A stretch of DNA of 12,099 nt. Origin: CAXCDZ01 sp963981525 (GTDB lineage Bacteria > Patescibacteriota > Microgenomatia > UBA1400 > UBA12108). The stretch covers positions 1 to 12,099 of the forward strand of contig CAXCDZ010000022.1 of assembly GCA_963981525.1 (NCBI GenBank), written 5' to 3'. This document shows positions 6,589 through 11,464 of this stretch, piece after piece (positions within the stretch are counted from its first letter, which is position 1; each line of letters begins with the position of its first letter). The translations under genes and the position numbers were made by a program. The notes beneath the pieces were generated by a model. It was not told the origin of the DNA and did not search any database. It saw only the letters and a program-made list of their open reading frames with translations.

Positions 6589-7920
6589 ATGAACATCTCT
6601 TGGCTATCCAACACATTCCTCACCCGCGGCTTTTGGGGTGACGAGGCCTGGACCATCGGTATTAGCAGACTTCCTATCCAGGAGATCATCAGGATCACTG
6701 GCGAGGACTTTCACCCTCCCTTTTACTACTTCCTCGTTCACTACCTAGGCCTCAACTTTGGCTGGGGTGAGCTCACGATCCGCCTCCTCTCGACCTTCTT
6801 CTTCCTTCTGGTCCCCATTCTCACCTACTTCCTTACCCAAAAGTTCTGGAGAACCAGCAAGAGACCCTCTCGCCTCGCCTCAACCCTCGCTGCCCTAATC
6901 ACCCTCACCGCACCCATCCTCCTCACCTACGCTTTTGAGGCTCGCTCATATGGCTTACTCGCTTTTGAGTCAGTGCTCTCAGCCTACATTTTCTGGAGAG
7001 CCAAAGACGAGGCTCGTTGCACATATCGTTGGAGATTCTTATACTTTGCACTTGGCGCAATCATGGTTTATACCCACTATTATGCCTGGTTCATCCTTGG
7101 CGCCCACGCTATGTACCTACTCATCTCAGAGCGCAAACGCATCCTCCCCATGCTCACCTCAGCCCTCGCTATTCTTGCGGCCCAGCTCCCTTGGCTCCCC
7201 ACCCTGTTTGGACAAGTAGGCGAAGTCAAAGGAGACTACTGGCTCGGGGCCATCAACTCTCGCACTCACATGGAGTTCTTTCTCCGCGTCACTGGCGGAG
7301 ACCTCACCACTAAGTGGCAAGCTCCCATTGCCATTTTCATTGGCCTCATCATTCTTCTAGACCTCATCTACCGTATAGTAAAAAAGAATCTCCCCAAACA
7401 CTATATCTTCACTCTCTCCTGGCTCCTTACTCCAGTCCTTATCCCCACTCTCATCTCCATCACCTTCATGCCAGTCTTCTTTTACCGCTACCTCATCTTC
7501 TCCGCAATCCCACTGGCAATCCTTCTCACTCGCGCACTCGCACGCTTCCCTCGCACTATTCTTGTAATCGGCGTCATCATCCTTATCTTTCTTCAGCTTC
7601 AAGTTGACTCCAAGGTGCTCTCCCAACATCCTCGCTCCATGCGAGAGGCCACGATCCAGCTCAATGAACTCAAGGATCCCTCACTTAACGACGATCCTGT
7701 CTACTCAGTCCTCCCCGCTTTTGCTGAGGTCATGCACTACGCCTCACCTGATCATGAGATAATCATTACCCCCGAAGGTCTCGTCCAGTTCTCCGGCAAA
7801 TCACTCCTAGACGCATATGTCAGACTCGGATACACCAGAATAGAAGAACCTCCAACATCCGCCCCCTACTTCTTCCTCACGCCCAACAAACAAGTTGAGT
7901 ATATTACTCCCACCAACTAA
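6589..7920 (+). CDS. Multi-span membrane glycosyltransferase, GT39/ArnT-like (GT-C fold)
   Basis: The 443 residues contain the GT-C signature: acidic FWGDEAWT (D18, E19) in the first outer loop, FHPPFYYFLVHY (41-52), and AFEARSYGLLAF (115-126). About nine to ten hydrophobic segments follow, and a soluble C-terminal part starts near residue 345. Relatives transfer sugars from polyprenyl-phosphate carriers to lipids or proteins on the outer membrane face; the substrate here is unknown. Most relatives have a membrane helix before the acidic motif. Here only 17 residues precede D18, and an in-frame stop plus the leaderless promoter exclude an upstream extension, so the N-terminus must lie outside or the first helix has been lost. 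It overlaps the convergent 74-aa gene by 4 bp. Confidence 0.87.
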   Translation: MNISWLSNTFLTRGFWGDEAWTIGISRLPIQEIIRITGEDFHPPFYYFLVHYLGLNFGWGELTIRLLSTFFFLLVPILTYFLTQKFWRTSKRPSRLASTLAALITLTAPILLTYAFEARSYGLLAFESVLSAYIFWRAKDEARCTYRWRFLYFALGAIMVYTHYYAWFILGAHAMYLLISERKRILPMLTSALAILAAQLPWLPTLFGQVGEVKGDYWLGAINSRTHMEFFLRVTGGDLTTKWQAPIAIFIGLIILLDLIYRIVKKNLPKHYIFTLSWLLTPVLIPTLISITFMPVFFYRYLIFSAIPLAILLTRALARFPRTILVIGVIILIFLQLQVDSKVLSQHPRSMREATIQLNELKDPSLNDDPVYSVLPAFAEVMHYASPDHEIIITPEGLVQFSGKSLLDAYVRLGYTRIEEPPTSAPYFFLTPNKQVEYITPTN

Positions 7921-8141
7921 CTTTCCAAATTCTTTGCCCTACTTCTCATTGAATGCAAAGCTTTCCTTGCATGAATTCGCTCATCTCCTTCCAGACTTCC
8001 AGTCATCGAACCCACAAAATGCTCCCAATTATCTAGTCCCGGAGCAATTCTAGCAACAGCTCTCTCAATAATCTCAAAGTCAGCTTGATCATTTATTCCA
8101 ATTGAACGAAAAACTTGCCAAACATTTTCTTTTATACTCAT
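7917..8141 (-). CDS. Small protein of unknown function, 74 aa
   Basis: The sequence begins MSIKENVWQVFRSIGIN and ends SMRSRAKNLES. It is soluble, mostly helical in composition, with a mixed charge pattern and no membrane segment. No family is recognised. GGAA, 4 nt before the ATG, is a weak and close Shine-Dalgarno. The reading frame has ordinary codon use, and the 3' end overlaps the convergent GT39 gene by 4 bp, consistent with compact packing. Immediately upstream is an 8-nt repeat array (8152-8175). Confidence 0.65.
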   Translation of the reverse strand: MSIKENVWQVFRSIGINDQADFEIIERAVARIAPGLDNWEHFVGSMTGSLEGDERIHARKALHSMRSRAKNLES

Positions 8142-8151
8142 GTTTCCAACT

Positions 8152-8175
8152 GACTAACTGATATGCTGACACGCT
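8152..8175. repeat. 8-nt tandem repeat array (GACACGCT family), intergenic
   Basis: Units GACTAACT, GATATGCT, GACACGCT. The first unit is identical to the first unit of the array at 2638, so these two are close relatives. Confidence 0.75.
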
Positions 8176-8203
8176 GATGTCTTTGTGCCCTCACCATATA
8201 ACC

Positions 8204-8249
8204 TGACTACCTACAGCATACTACAGATAGTAGAAATCCCCCTGCGGGA
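8204..8249 (-). repeat. 46-nt element after a T-loop TTC, copy 1
   Basis: It contains a small hairpin, TCCC-GCAGG-GGGA, then TTTCTACTAT, and a second possible stem CTAC...GTAG, ending GTAGTCA. The copy at 11350-11394 has the same order of parts and nearly the same length. A partial copy lies at 9301-9329. Confidence 0.6.
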
Positions 8250-8273
8250 GAACTTTGGATCGGAGGTTTAGGA

Positions 8274-8297
8274 CCCCGCTGCTCGCGAGCGGCTGGG
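8274..8297. repeat. 24-nt imperfect palindrome, copy in the broken tRNA
   Basis: The centre is GCTCGCGAGC. The copy at 8658-8681 has GTTCGCGAAC, so both sides of the stem have changed together. The outer arms are C- and G-rich. The 41-nt blocks 8263-8303 and 8647-8687 are nearly identical, including tRNA-like flanks. Confidence 0.75.
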
Positions 8298-8317
8298 CTA
8301 TCCGTCTAGTTCAACTG

Positions 8318-8389
8318 TACTCCCGGAAAGAATCGAACTTTCATCGCAGGTTTAGGAAACCTGTGCTCTATCCGTTGAGCTACGGGAGC
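8318..8389 (-). tRNA. tRNA-Arg (anticodon CCT)
   Basis: A complete 72-nt cloverleaf. The acceptor strands are GCTCCCG and CGGGAGT, with a G1-U72 wobble. The D-stem is GCTC/GAGC, and the anticodon arm is CAGGT-TTCCTAA-ACCTG with anticodon CCT for AGG codons. The T-arm is GAAAG-TTCGATT-CTTTC and the discriminator is A. The CCA end is not encoded. A -10-like TAAAAT lies 11 nt upstream and overlaps the stop codon of the GIY-YIG gene. Broken relatives lie on both sides. Confidence 0.95.
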
Positions 8390-8398
8390 TCACTCACC

Positions 8399-8644
8399 CT
8401 ATTTTAACCCAAGTCTCTTCAGAAGTCCCGAATAACTGGAACCATATTGTTTGAGCTTGAGCTCTCTTACTCTAGCTTGTTGCTTAGAGATATACGCCTC
8501 ATAATAAAACAGTTTTGGATTTTCAAATTTATAGGTCGTCTTTACATCACCATTCAAATGAGAATGTATCCGTTTTTTCAAATCACCAGAATAACCAATA
8601 TATACTCGTTGCGAATCATCTACTAGAATATACGTATAGTACAT
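8399..8644 (-). CDS. Mini GIY-YIG nuclease-domain protein
   Basis: Eighty-one residues are read from ATG 8644: YTYIL (3-7) and VYIGYS (14-19) form the GIY-YIG strands, R25 in LKKRIHSH is the catalytic arginine position, and E61 in RELKLK is the metal-binding glutamate. This is the single-domain UvrC/YhbQ-like type, which cuts DNA or is a relic of a homing nuclease; the target is unknown. The frame stays open upstream to ATG 8713, but those 23 residues (MPKGSHSLTDSPAVREQRD...) only translate the tRNA remnant and palindrome, so the shorter start is preferred. No clear Shine-Dalgarno is present. The start follows the broken tRNA by 2 nt, and the stop abuts the tRNA-Arg promoter, so the gene fills the gap between two tRNA copies. 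Confidence 0.85.
   Translation of the reverse strand: MYYTYILVDDSQRVYIGYSGDLKKRIHSHLNGDVKTTYKFENPKLFYYEAYISKQQARVRELKLKQYGSSYSGLLKRLGLK
8401..8406 (-). promoter_or_regulatory. -10 box of tRNA-Arg(CCT)
   Basis: TAAAAT on the minus strand, 11 nt before the mature 5' end. The sequence from here to the tRNA, AAAATAGGGTGAGTGAG, is nearly repeated upstream of the broken tRNA at 8726-8742, showing that promoter and tRNA were duplicated together. Confidence 0.55.
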
Positions 8645-8646
8645 AT

Positions 8647-8702
8647 GAGGTTTAGGATCCCGCTGTTCGCGAACGGCGGGACTATCCGTTAAACTATGGG
8701 AG
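8647..8702 (-). pseudogene. Truncated tRNA-Arg-like copy upstream of the GIY-YIG gene
   Basis: On the minus strand CTCCCATAG and AACGGATAG match the acceptor and D-arm of tRNA-Arg(CCT). A 24-nt palindrome (8658-8681) then replaces the 5' half of the anticodon arm, and TCCTAAACCTC matches the anticodon loop and 3' stem. The copy stops there: the GIY-YIG start codon is 2 nt further on. Variable region, T-arm and 3' acceptor are missing, so it cannot be a tRNA by itself. Confidence 0.65.
8658..8681. repeat. 24-nt palindrome, copy upstream of the GIY-YIG gene
   Basis: Arms TCCCGC and GCGGGA enclose T, GTTCGCGAAC and G: perfect pairing except one internal T-G position. It is the better-preserved copy of the palindrome at 8274. 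Confidence 0.8.
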
Positions 8703-8725
8703 CCCTTCGGCAAGCTCAGGACAAG
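8703..8725. repeat. 23-nt dispersed repeat between promoter and broken tRNA
   Basis: It reads CCCTTCGGCAAGC followed by TCAGGACAAG on the plus strand. I recognise this type of sequence as a common dispersed repeat in many bacterial genomes. Comparison with the intact tRNA-Arg upstream region shows it separates a homologous promoter (TAAAAT at 8737-8742, minus strand) from the tRNA-like sequence. Confidence 0.6.
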
Positions 8726-8744
8726 CTCATTCCCCTATTTTACC

Positions 8745-9215
8745 TTATTTCCTCTCGTCTTCCGAATAGATCAGACACTCTGAGGCTGAGTCATACTCAA
8801 ACATCTCTTGCTCGTCAAAGATTAGCCCCACCTCTTTCTCAGCATTCCCCGGCTCATCCGACGCATGGATCAGATTCTGCGACCCACTAAGCGCGTAGTC
8901 TCCACGGATCGATCCAGCTTCTGCCTCGTATCCCTTGGTCACTCCCACGATCTTTCGGACCGCAGATACTGCCTCCTGCCCTTGCCAGACCATTGCCACG
9001 ATCGGAGTCCATGTCATAAATCCCTTGAGATCCACAAAGAAGGATTTTTCCTTGTGATGTGCGTACCAAGTATCGAGTAACTCATCCGTAAGCCTCATCA
9101 TCTTGAGTCCCACGAGCTTGAGTCCCTTTTTCTCAAACCTTGCCATAATCTCCCCAATCAGCCCTCGCTGGAGTCCGTCTGGCTTAACTAGTACTACTGT
9201 TTTTTGCATGCTCAT
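8745..9215 (-). CDS. ndk: Nucleoside diphosphate kinase
   Basis: This 156-residue cytoplasmic enzyme moves the gamma phosphate from ATP to other nucleoside diphosphates, keeping NTP and dNTP pools balanced. The N-terminal strand KTVVLVKPDGLQRGLIGEI with K11 is typical. The phospho-accepting histidine is H117 in NLIHASDEPGNAEKEVGLIF, and GVTKGYEAEAGSIRGDYA forms the nucleotide-binding region. The C-terminus (FEYDSASECLIYSEDERK) is somewhat longer than in 140-residue family members. The start at ATG 9215 is supported by AAGGA about 8 nt upstream; an ATG two codons later is also possible. It is transcribed from an extended -10 box at 9253-9261. Confidence 0.96.
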   Translation of the reverse strand: MSMQKTVVLVKPDGLQRGLIGEIMARFEKKGLKLVGLKMMRLTDELLDTWYAHHKEKSFFVDLKGFMTWTPIVAMVWQGQEAVSAVRKIVGVTKGYEAEAGSIRGDYALSGSQNLIHASDEPGNAEKEVGLIFDEQEMFEYDSASECLIYSEDERK

Positions 9216-9252
9216 ATCTGGTTTCCTTGCTAGTAACTATTATCTATTTTCT

Positions 9253-9261
9253 ATTCTATCA
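9253..9261 (-). promoter_or_regulatory. Extended -10 promoter of ndk
   Basis: On the minus strand: TGA-TAGAAT. Transcription would start near 9246, leaving a leader of about 30 nt that holds the Shine-Dalgarno AAGGA. This is the leadered version of the promoter seen elsewhere in the window. Confidence 0.55.
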
Positions 9262-9300
9262 CGCACTCACACTGAGTGTATGACTCCCAAAAAGAGTGTG

Positions 9301-9329
9301 ATAATAGAAATACCCTTGCGGTATAATTC
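9301..9329. repeat. Partial copy of the T-loop element, overlapping the tRNA-Pro promoter
   Basis: Reading the minus strand, hairpin ATACC-GCAAG-GGTAT is followed by TTTCTATTAT, the same order as at 8249-8227 and 11393-11372. The right arm on the plus strand overlaps TATAAT (9322-9327), a perfect -10 box placed 12 nt before tRNA-Pro. The resemblance to the other copies is shorter here and may be fortuitous. Confidence 0.4.
9322..9327 (+). promoter_or_regulatory. -10 box of tRNA-Pro(CGG)
   Basis: TATAAT, 12 nt before the mature 5' end of the tRNA, the same spacing as at the tRNA-Arg and tRNA-Ala genes. No good -35 box is seen. Confidence 0.6.
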
Positions 9330-9339
9330 ATCATAGCTA

Positions 9340-9410
9340 CGGGGTGTAGTCCAGTGGGAGGATGCGCGGTTCGGAATCGCGTGGCCTGAGTTCGATTCTC
9401 AGCACCCCGA
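9340..9410 (+). tRNA. tRNA-Pro (anticodon CGG)
   Basis: A complete 71-nt cloverleaf. The acceptor is CGGGGTG/CACCCCG with the C1-G72 pair typical of tRNA-Pro. The D-stem is GTCC/GGAT and the anticodon arm is CGCGG-TTCGGAA-TCGCG with anticodon CGG. The T-arm is CTGAG-TTCGATT-CTCAG and the discriminator is A. CCA is not encoded. Confidence 0.96.
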
Positions 9411-9429
9411 CTATCTCCACACCTACAAA

Positions 9430-9627
9430 TTATTTCTTAAACTTAGCAAACAAGCCTTTTTTTGACTCAACTTCTACGTACTCGCTCTTCTCAGCAGTAA
9501 ATCTTTTTTCGTCAAGTCCCTTTTTCTCAGGATCTCCTACTAATGGATACATCTCCCTATAAACATTGCACTGCCCTCTCCACCACTCATCATTCTTTTT
9601 TTTCAAAACTTTCAATATTTCACACAT
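9430..9627 (-). CDS. Small protein of unknown function, 65 aa
   Basis: The sequence starts MCEILKVLKKKNDEWWRGQ and ends SKKGLFAKFKK. It is charged, soluble and lysine-rich at both ends, with no membrane helix and no recognised family. It is very probably a real gene: GGAGGAG, one of the strongest Shine-Dalgarno sequences in the window, lies 6-8 nt before the ATG, and a good promoter (9660-9688) lies upstream. The two cysteine-spaced segments do not form a recognisable metal site. Confidence 0.75.
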   Translation of the reverse strand: MCEILKVLKKKNDEWWRGQCNVYREMYPLVGDPEKKGLDEKRFTAEKSEYVEVESKKGLFAKFKK

Positions 9628-9659
9628 TATCTTCTCCTCCTCGACTAAATAACCTAAGA

Positions 9660-9688
9660 ATTATACCACCAGACCTACACACTCACAA
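9660..9688 (-). promoter_or_regulatory. Promoter of the 65-aa gene
   Basis: On the minus strand: TTGTGA (-35), 17 nt, then TATAAT preceded by TGG, forming an extended -10. This is the best-formed promoter in the window. The leader is about 25 nt and contains the GGAGGAG ribosome binding site. Confidence 0.7.
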
Positions 9689-9710
9689 CACATTCACAAG
9701 TTGTGCCAAC

Positions 9711-9727
9711 AACCTGAAAATCAGGTT
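9711..9727. terminator. Hairpin between the M16 gene and the 65-aa gene
   Basis: AACCTGA-AAA-TCAGGTT, a perfect 7-bp stem, lies 23 nt beyond the M16 stop codon. It could end or stabilise that transcript, but the following bases (GTTGTTGG on the minus strand) are not a proper U-tract. Confidence 0.4.
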
Positions 9728-9749
9728 TACGTGACAACATCCCTATTCC

Positions 9750-11018
9750 TTACTTCGGCCCCACCACACACGTCCTAATCTCACTCTCCACCATCACTTG
9801 TTCTAGCACCTTTTTCACATCCTTCAGACTCACTTTCTCAATCGCCTCCACCACTTCTTGCGGTTGCCTCACTTCATCTGTCATCAGAGCCCTCATCCCA
9901 GCAAACTGCGCCACCTCCATTGATCCTTCCAGCGACAGTGGCAACTTACCCAACAGATACTCCTTCGCTCGCACCACCTCCTTCTCAGTCAAAGTTTCCG
10001 CAAGCTTGAGCATCTCGCTTCTTACCACACTCTTTGCTTCCTCTAGCTTGTCCAACTTCACCCCCGCCTTAACAGCTAAGTATCCAGAATCAAAGCTCAG
10101 ATCCAACACTGCCCGCACATAATAAGCCAGTCCCCTCTTCTCTCGTATTTCATTAAAAAGTCTAGACGACATATTCCCACCGAGTACTACTTGGGCAATC
10201 TGGAGTGCATATCTCCTAGGGTCATTCATCCCAAAAGCCGGCACCCCCATCACAAAATGAGCCTGCTCAGTCTCTTTGGCTAGATGTAACTTGCTCTCCT
10301 CACCATACCCGCCCTTCTCAGTGTACTCCTTCATCTCCCCACTCTCGAGACTGCCAAAATATTCTTCTAATAAATTTACCACCTCTTTACCATTCTGATT
10401 TTCTGACACACTGACACGCTGACACGCTGATTCCTTTCCCGCTACCACCACCAACACATTCCCACCTCGATACCACTTGCTCATATATTCCCGTAGATCT
10501 TTTGCGCTCACCTTTTGCACAGTCTCACTTGACCCAATAATCAATCTACCTAGCTTATTCCCGTCGTAAATAAGATTCTCAAACTCCTCCCCCGCTCTCT
10601 CCATCGGGTGATCCTCATACATCTTGATCTCCTGGATAATCACTCCTTTTTCCCGCTCCAAATCGTCTGCTGGCAATAATGGTTCTGTCACCATCCCAGA
10701 CAGTATTTCTAGAGTTTTTGGTAGATGCCGCGCAGCCGACGTAATGTAGTATCCCGTGTATTCCTTACCCGTAAAAGCATTGTTCATTGCCCCCAGTGAG
10801 TCCACCTCTTCCGCAAGCGCCATCGCCGATGGATACTGCTTGGTTCCCTTAAATAGCATATGCTCCAACACGTGAGATATCCCGAGTCGCGCGTCCGTCT
10901 CATTACGTGATCCCGTCTTGACCAGTACCAGCGCCGTCACCGACTCCACTCCCTCCATCGGGATTATCAAAGATCTAACCCCATTGCTTAACTTGGAATA
11001 TTTGTAGTCTAGTTGCAT
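9750..11018 (-). CDS. M16 family zinc metallopeptidase
   Basis: This 422-residue protein of the insulinase/processing-peptidase family has the inverted zinc motif H49-V-L-E52-H53 (ISHVLEHMLFKGT) and the third ligand E130 in VIIQEIKMYEDHP, 77 residues on. It also has NNAFTGKEYTGYY and the second-domain signature REKRGLAYYVRA. It is the single-chain two-domain M16B type, likely acting on short or unfolded peptides as a homodimer. No signal peptide or membrane helix is visible, so a cytoplasmic location is likely. Residues about 197-209 (SACQRVSVSENQN) are encoded by a GACACGCT-family array between the two conserved parts, in frame and probably in a loop. The start has only a weak purine-rich stretch upstream; TAGAGT 7 nt before it is a poor -10 candidate. 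Confidence 0.94.
   Translation of the reverse strand: MQLDYKYSKLSNGVRSLIIPMEGVESVTALVLVKTGSRNETDARLGISHVLEHMLFKGTKQYPSAMALAEEVDSLGAMNNAFTGKEYTGYYITSAARHLPKTLEILSGMVTEPLLPADDLEREKGVIIQEIKMYEDHPMERAGEEFENLIYDGNKLGRLIIGSSETVQKVSAKDLREYMSKWYRGGNVLVVVAGKESACQRVSVSENQNGKEVVNLLEEYFGSLESGEMKEYTEKGGYGEESKLHLAKETEQAHFVMGVPAFGMNDPRRYALQIAQVVLGGNMSSRLFNEIREKRGLAYYVRAVLDLSFDSGYLAVKAGVKLDKLEEAKSVVRSEMLKLAETLTEKEVVRAKEYLLGKLPLSLEGSMEVAQFAGMRALMTDEVRQPQEVVEAIEKVSLKDVKKVLEQVMVESEIRTCVVGPK
10405..10428. repeat. 8-nt tandem repeat array (GACACGCT family) inside the M16 gene
   Basis: Units GACACACT, GACACGCT, GACACGCT. Three units make 24 nt, that is eight codons, so the frame is preserved. Confidence 0.85.
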
Positions 11019-11064
11019 GCTCTCTACTCTACCCTTTTAGCGCCATAATCACAATACAACATTC

Positions 11065-11286
11065 TTAATCAATTTTGATCACATGTTCTACCGCGGAAAA
11101 CTCACCCATTAATTTTTTTACTCCAAGATCATCATAATCAAGAATACTATCTACAAATGGCAATCCCATCTGAGCAGCAATCTCCTCTAACACTAATAGT
11201 CTAAGCTCATACTCGCCAACATCTCCACTACAAGAATTTATTATTGTTCGCATAACACTACGAACTTCACTCTCTGCTAATGTCAT
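11065..11286 (-). CDS. Small protein of unknown function, 73 aa
   Basis: The sequence begins MTLAESEVRSVMRTIINSCSG and contains ELRLLVLEEIAAQMGLPFVD and a final FSAVEHVIKID. It is acidic and probably helical, with no membrane helix and no recognised family. TAAAAT lies 7 nt before the ATG with no Shine-Dalgarno at a usable distance, fitting a leaderless mRNA. It lies between the tRNA-Ala-like gene and the M16 gene, all on the minus strand. Confidence 0.65.
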   Translation of the reverse strand: MTLAESEVRSVMRTIINSCSGDVGEYELRLLVLEEIAAQMGLPFVDSILDYDDLGVKKLMGEFSAVEHVIKID

Positions 11287-11293
11287 GTCAGAA

Positions 11294-11299
11294 ATTTTA
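11294..11299 (-). promoter_or_regulatory. -10 box of the 73-aa gene, leaderless
   Basis: TAAAAT on the minus strand, 7 nt (TTCTGAC) before the ATG. GAGG further upstream is too far away to act as a ribosome binding site. Confidence 0.4.
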
Positions 11300-11332
11300 C
11301 CTCAATCATTCTTCTCTCACAAGGCTTCACTG

Positions 11333-11447
11333 TGGACTCGGGGGGAATCAGACTACATCCAGAAAATCCAAATAGTAGAAAAACCCTTGTGGTGGAACCC
11401 CCGTTTATACAATGCGAATGTCTGTACTACCACTATACGACGAGCCC
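11333..11447 (-). tRNA. tRNA-Ala-like gene (anticodon CGC) interrupted in the T-loop
   Basis: Acceptor strands GGGCTCG and CGAGTCC pair fully with a G3-U70 wobble, the alanine identity element. The D-arm is GTAT-AGTGGTA-GTAC and the anticodon loop is TTCGCAT (CGC). The T-stem is GGGGG/CCCCC and the discriminator is A. The T-loop is split: TTC, then 45 nt (11350-11394), then GATT. Removing the 45 nt restores a standard TTCGATT loop. A TATAAT box lies 11 nt upstream. Weak points are a mismatch in the anticodon stem (AGACA against TGTAT) and a missing base between D- and anticodon stems. It may therefore be a decaying gene, or a functional tRNA that needs processing. CCA is not encoded. Confidence 0.65.
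11350..11394 (-). repeat. 45-nt intervening sequence in the tRNA-Ala T-loop
   Basis: It lies between T-loop C56 and G57. Parts in order: hairpin ACC-ACAAG-GGT, TTTTTCTACTAT, a less conserved middle, and GTAGTCT, where CTAC and GTAG can pair. The copy at 8204-8249 has the same arrangement and length. It is far too short for a group I intron. Confidence 0.65.
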
Positions 11448-11458
11448 TCAACAGCCCA

Positions 11459-11464
11459 ATTATA
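11459..11464 (-). promoter_or_regulatory. -10 box of the tRNA-Ala-like gene
   Basis: Perfect TATAAT on the minus strand, overlapping the stop codon of the PAP2-like gene and 11 nt before the predicted mature 5' end. This spacing matches the other two tRNA genes and argues the gene is expressed. Confidence 0.6.

Larger units (their letters stand above)
8204..8315 (-). pseudogene. Broken tRNA copy with palindrome and T-loop element
   Basis: On the minus strand a D-arm-like GACGGATAG is followed by a 24-nt palindrome (8274-8297), then TCCTAAACCTCCGAT and AAAGTTC, which match the anticodon 3' half, variable region and T-loop start of the adjacent tRNA-Arg(CCT). The 5' half of the anticodon arm is replaced by the palindrome and no 5' acceptor strand is found. 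After the T-loop TTC comes a 46-nt sequence (8204-8249) closely related to the one splitting the tRNA-Ala T-loop. It starts 3 nt after the 3' end of tRNA-Arg and has no promoter of its own. A functional tRNA cannot be folded from it; it could be a remnant or an atypical structured RNA. Confidence 0.6.

Noticed and set aside
8227..8249. The GC hairpin followed by TTTCT as a rho-independent terminator
   Set aside because: The stem is only four pairs and the T-run is short; the same block sits inside a tRNA T-loop at 11372-11394, where a terminator makes no sense.
8647..8702. A functional tRNA at this position
   Set aside because: There is no T-arm and no 3' acceptor strand before the GIY-YIG start, and the anticodon stem cannot form a 7-nt loop.
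8645..8713. N-terminal extension of the GIY-YIG protein from ATG 8713
   Set aside because: Those 23 codons translate the tRNA remnant, palindrome and dispersed repeat; the GIY-YIG fold starts at ATG 8644.
11350..11394. Group I intron in the tRNA-Ala gene
   Set aside because: At 45 nt it is far below the size of a group I core, and the T-loop is not the usual site.
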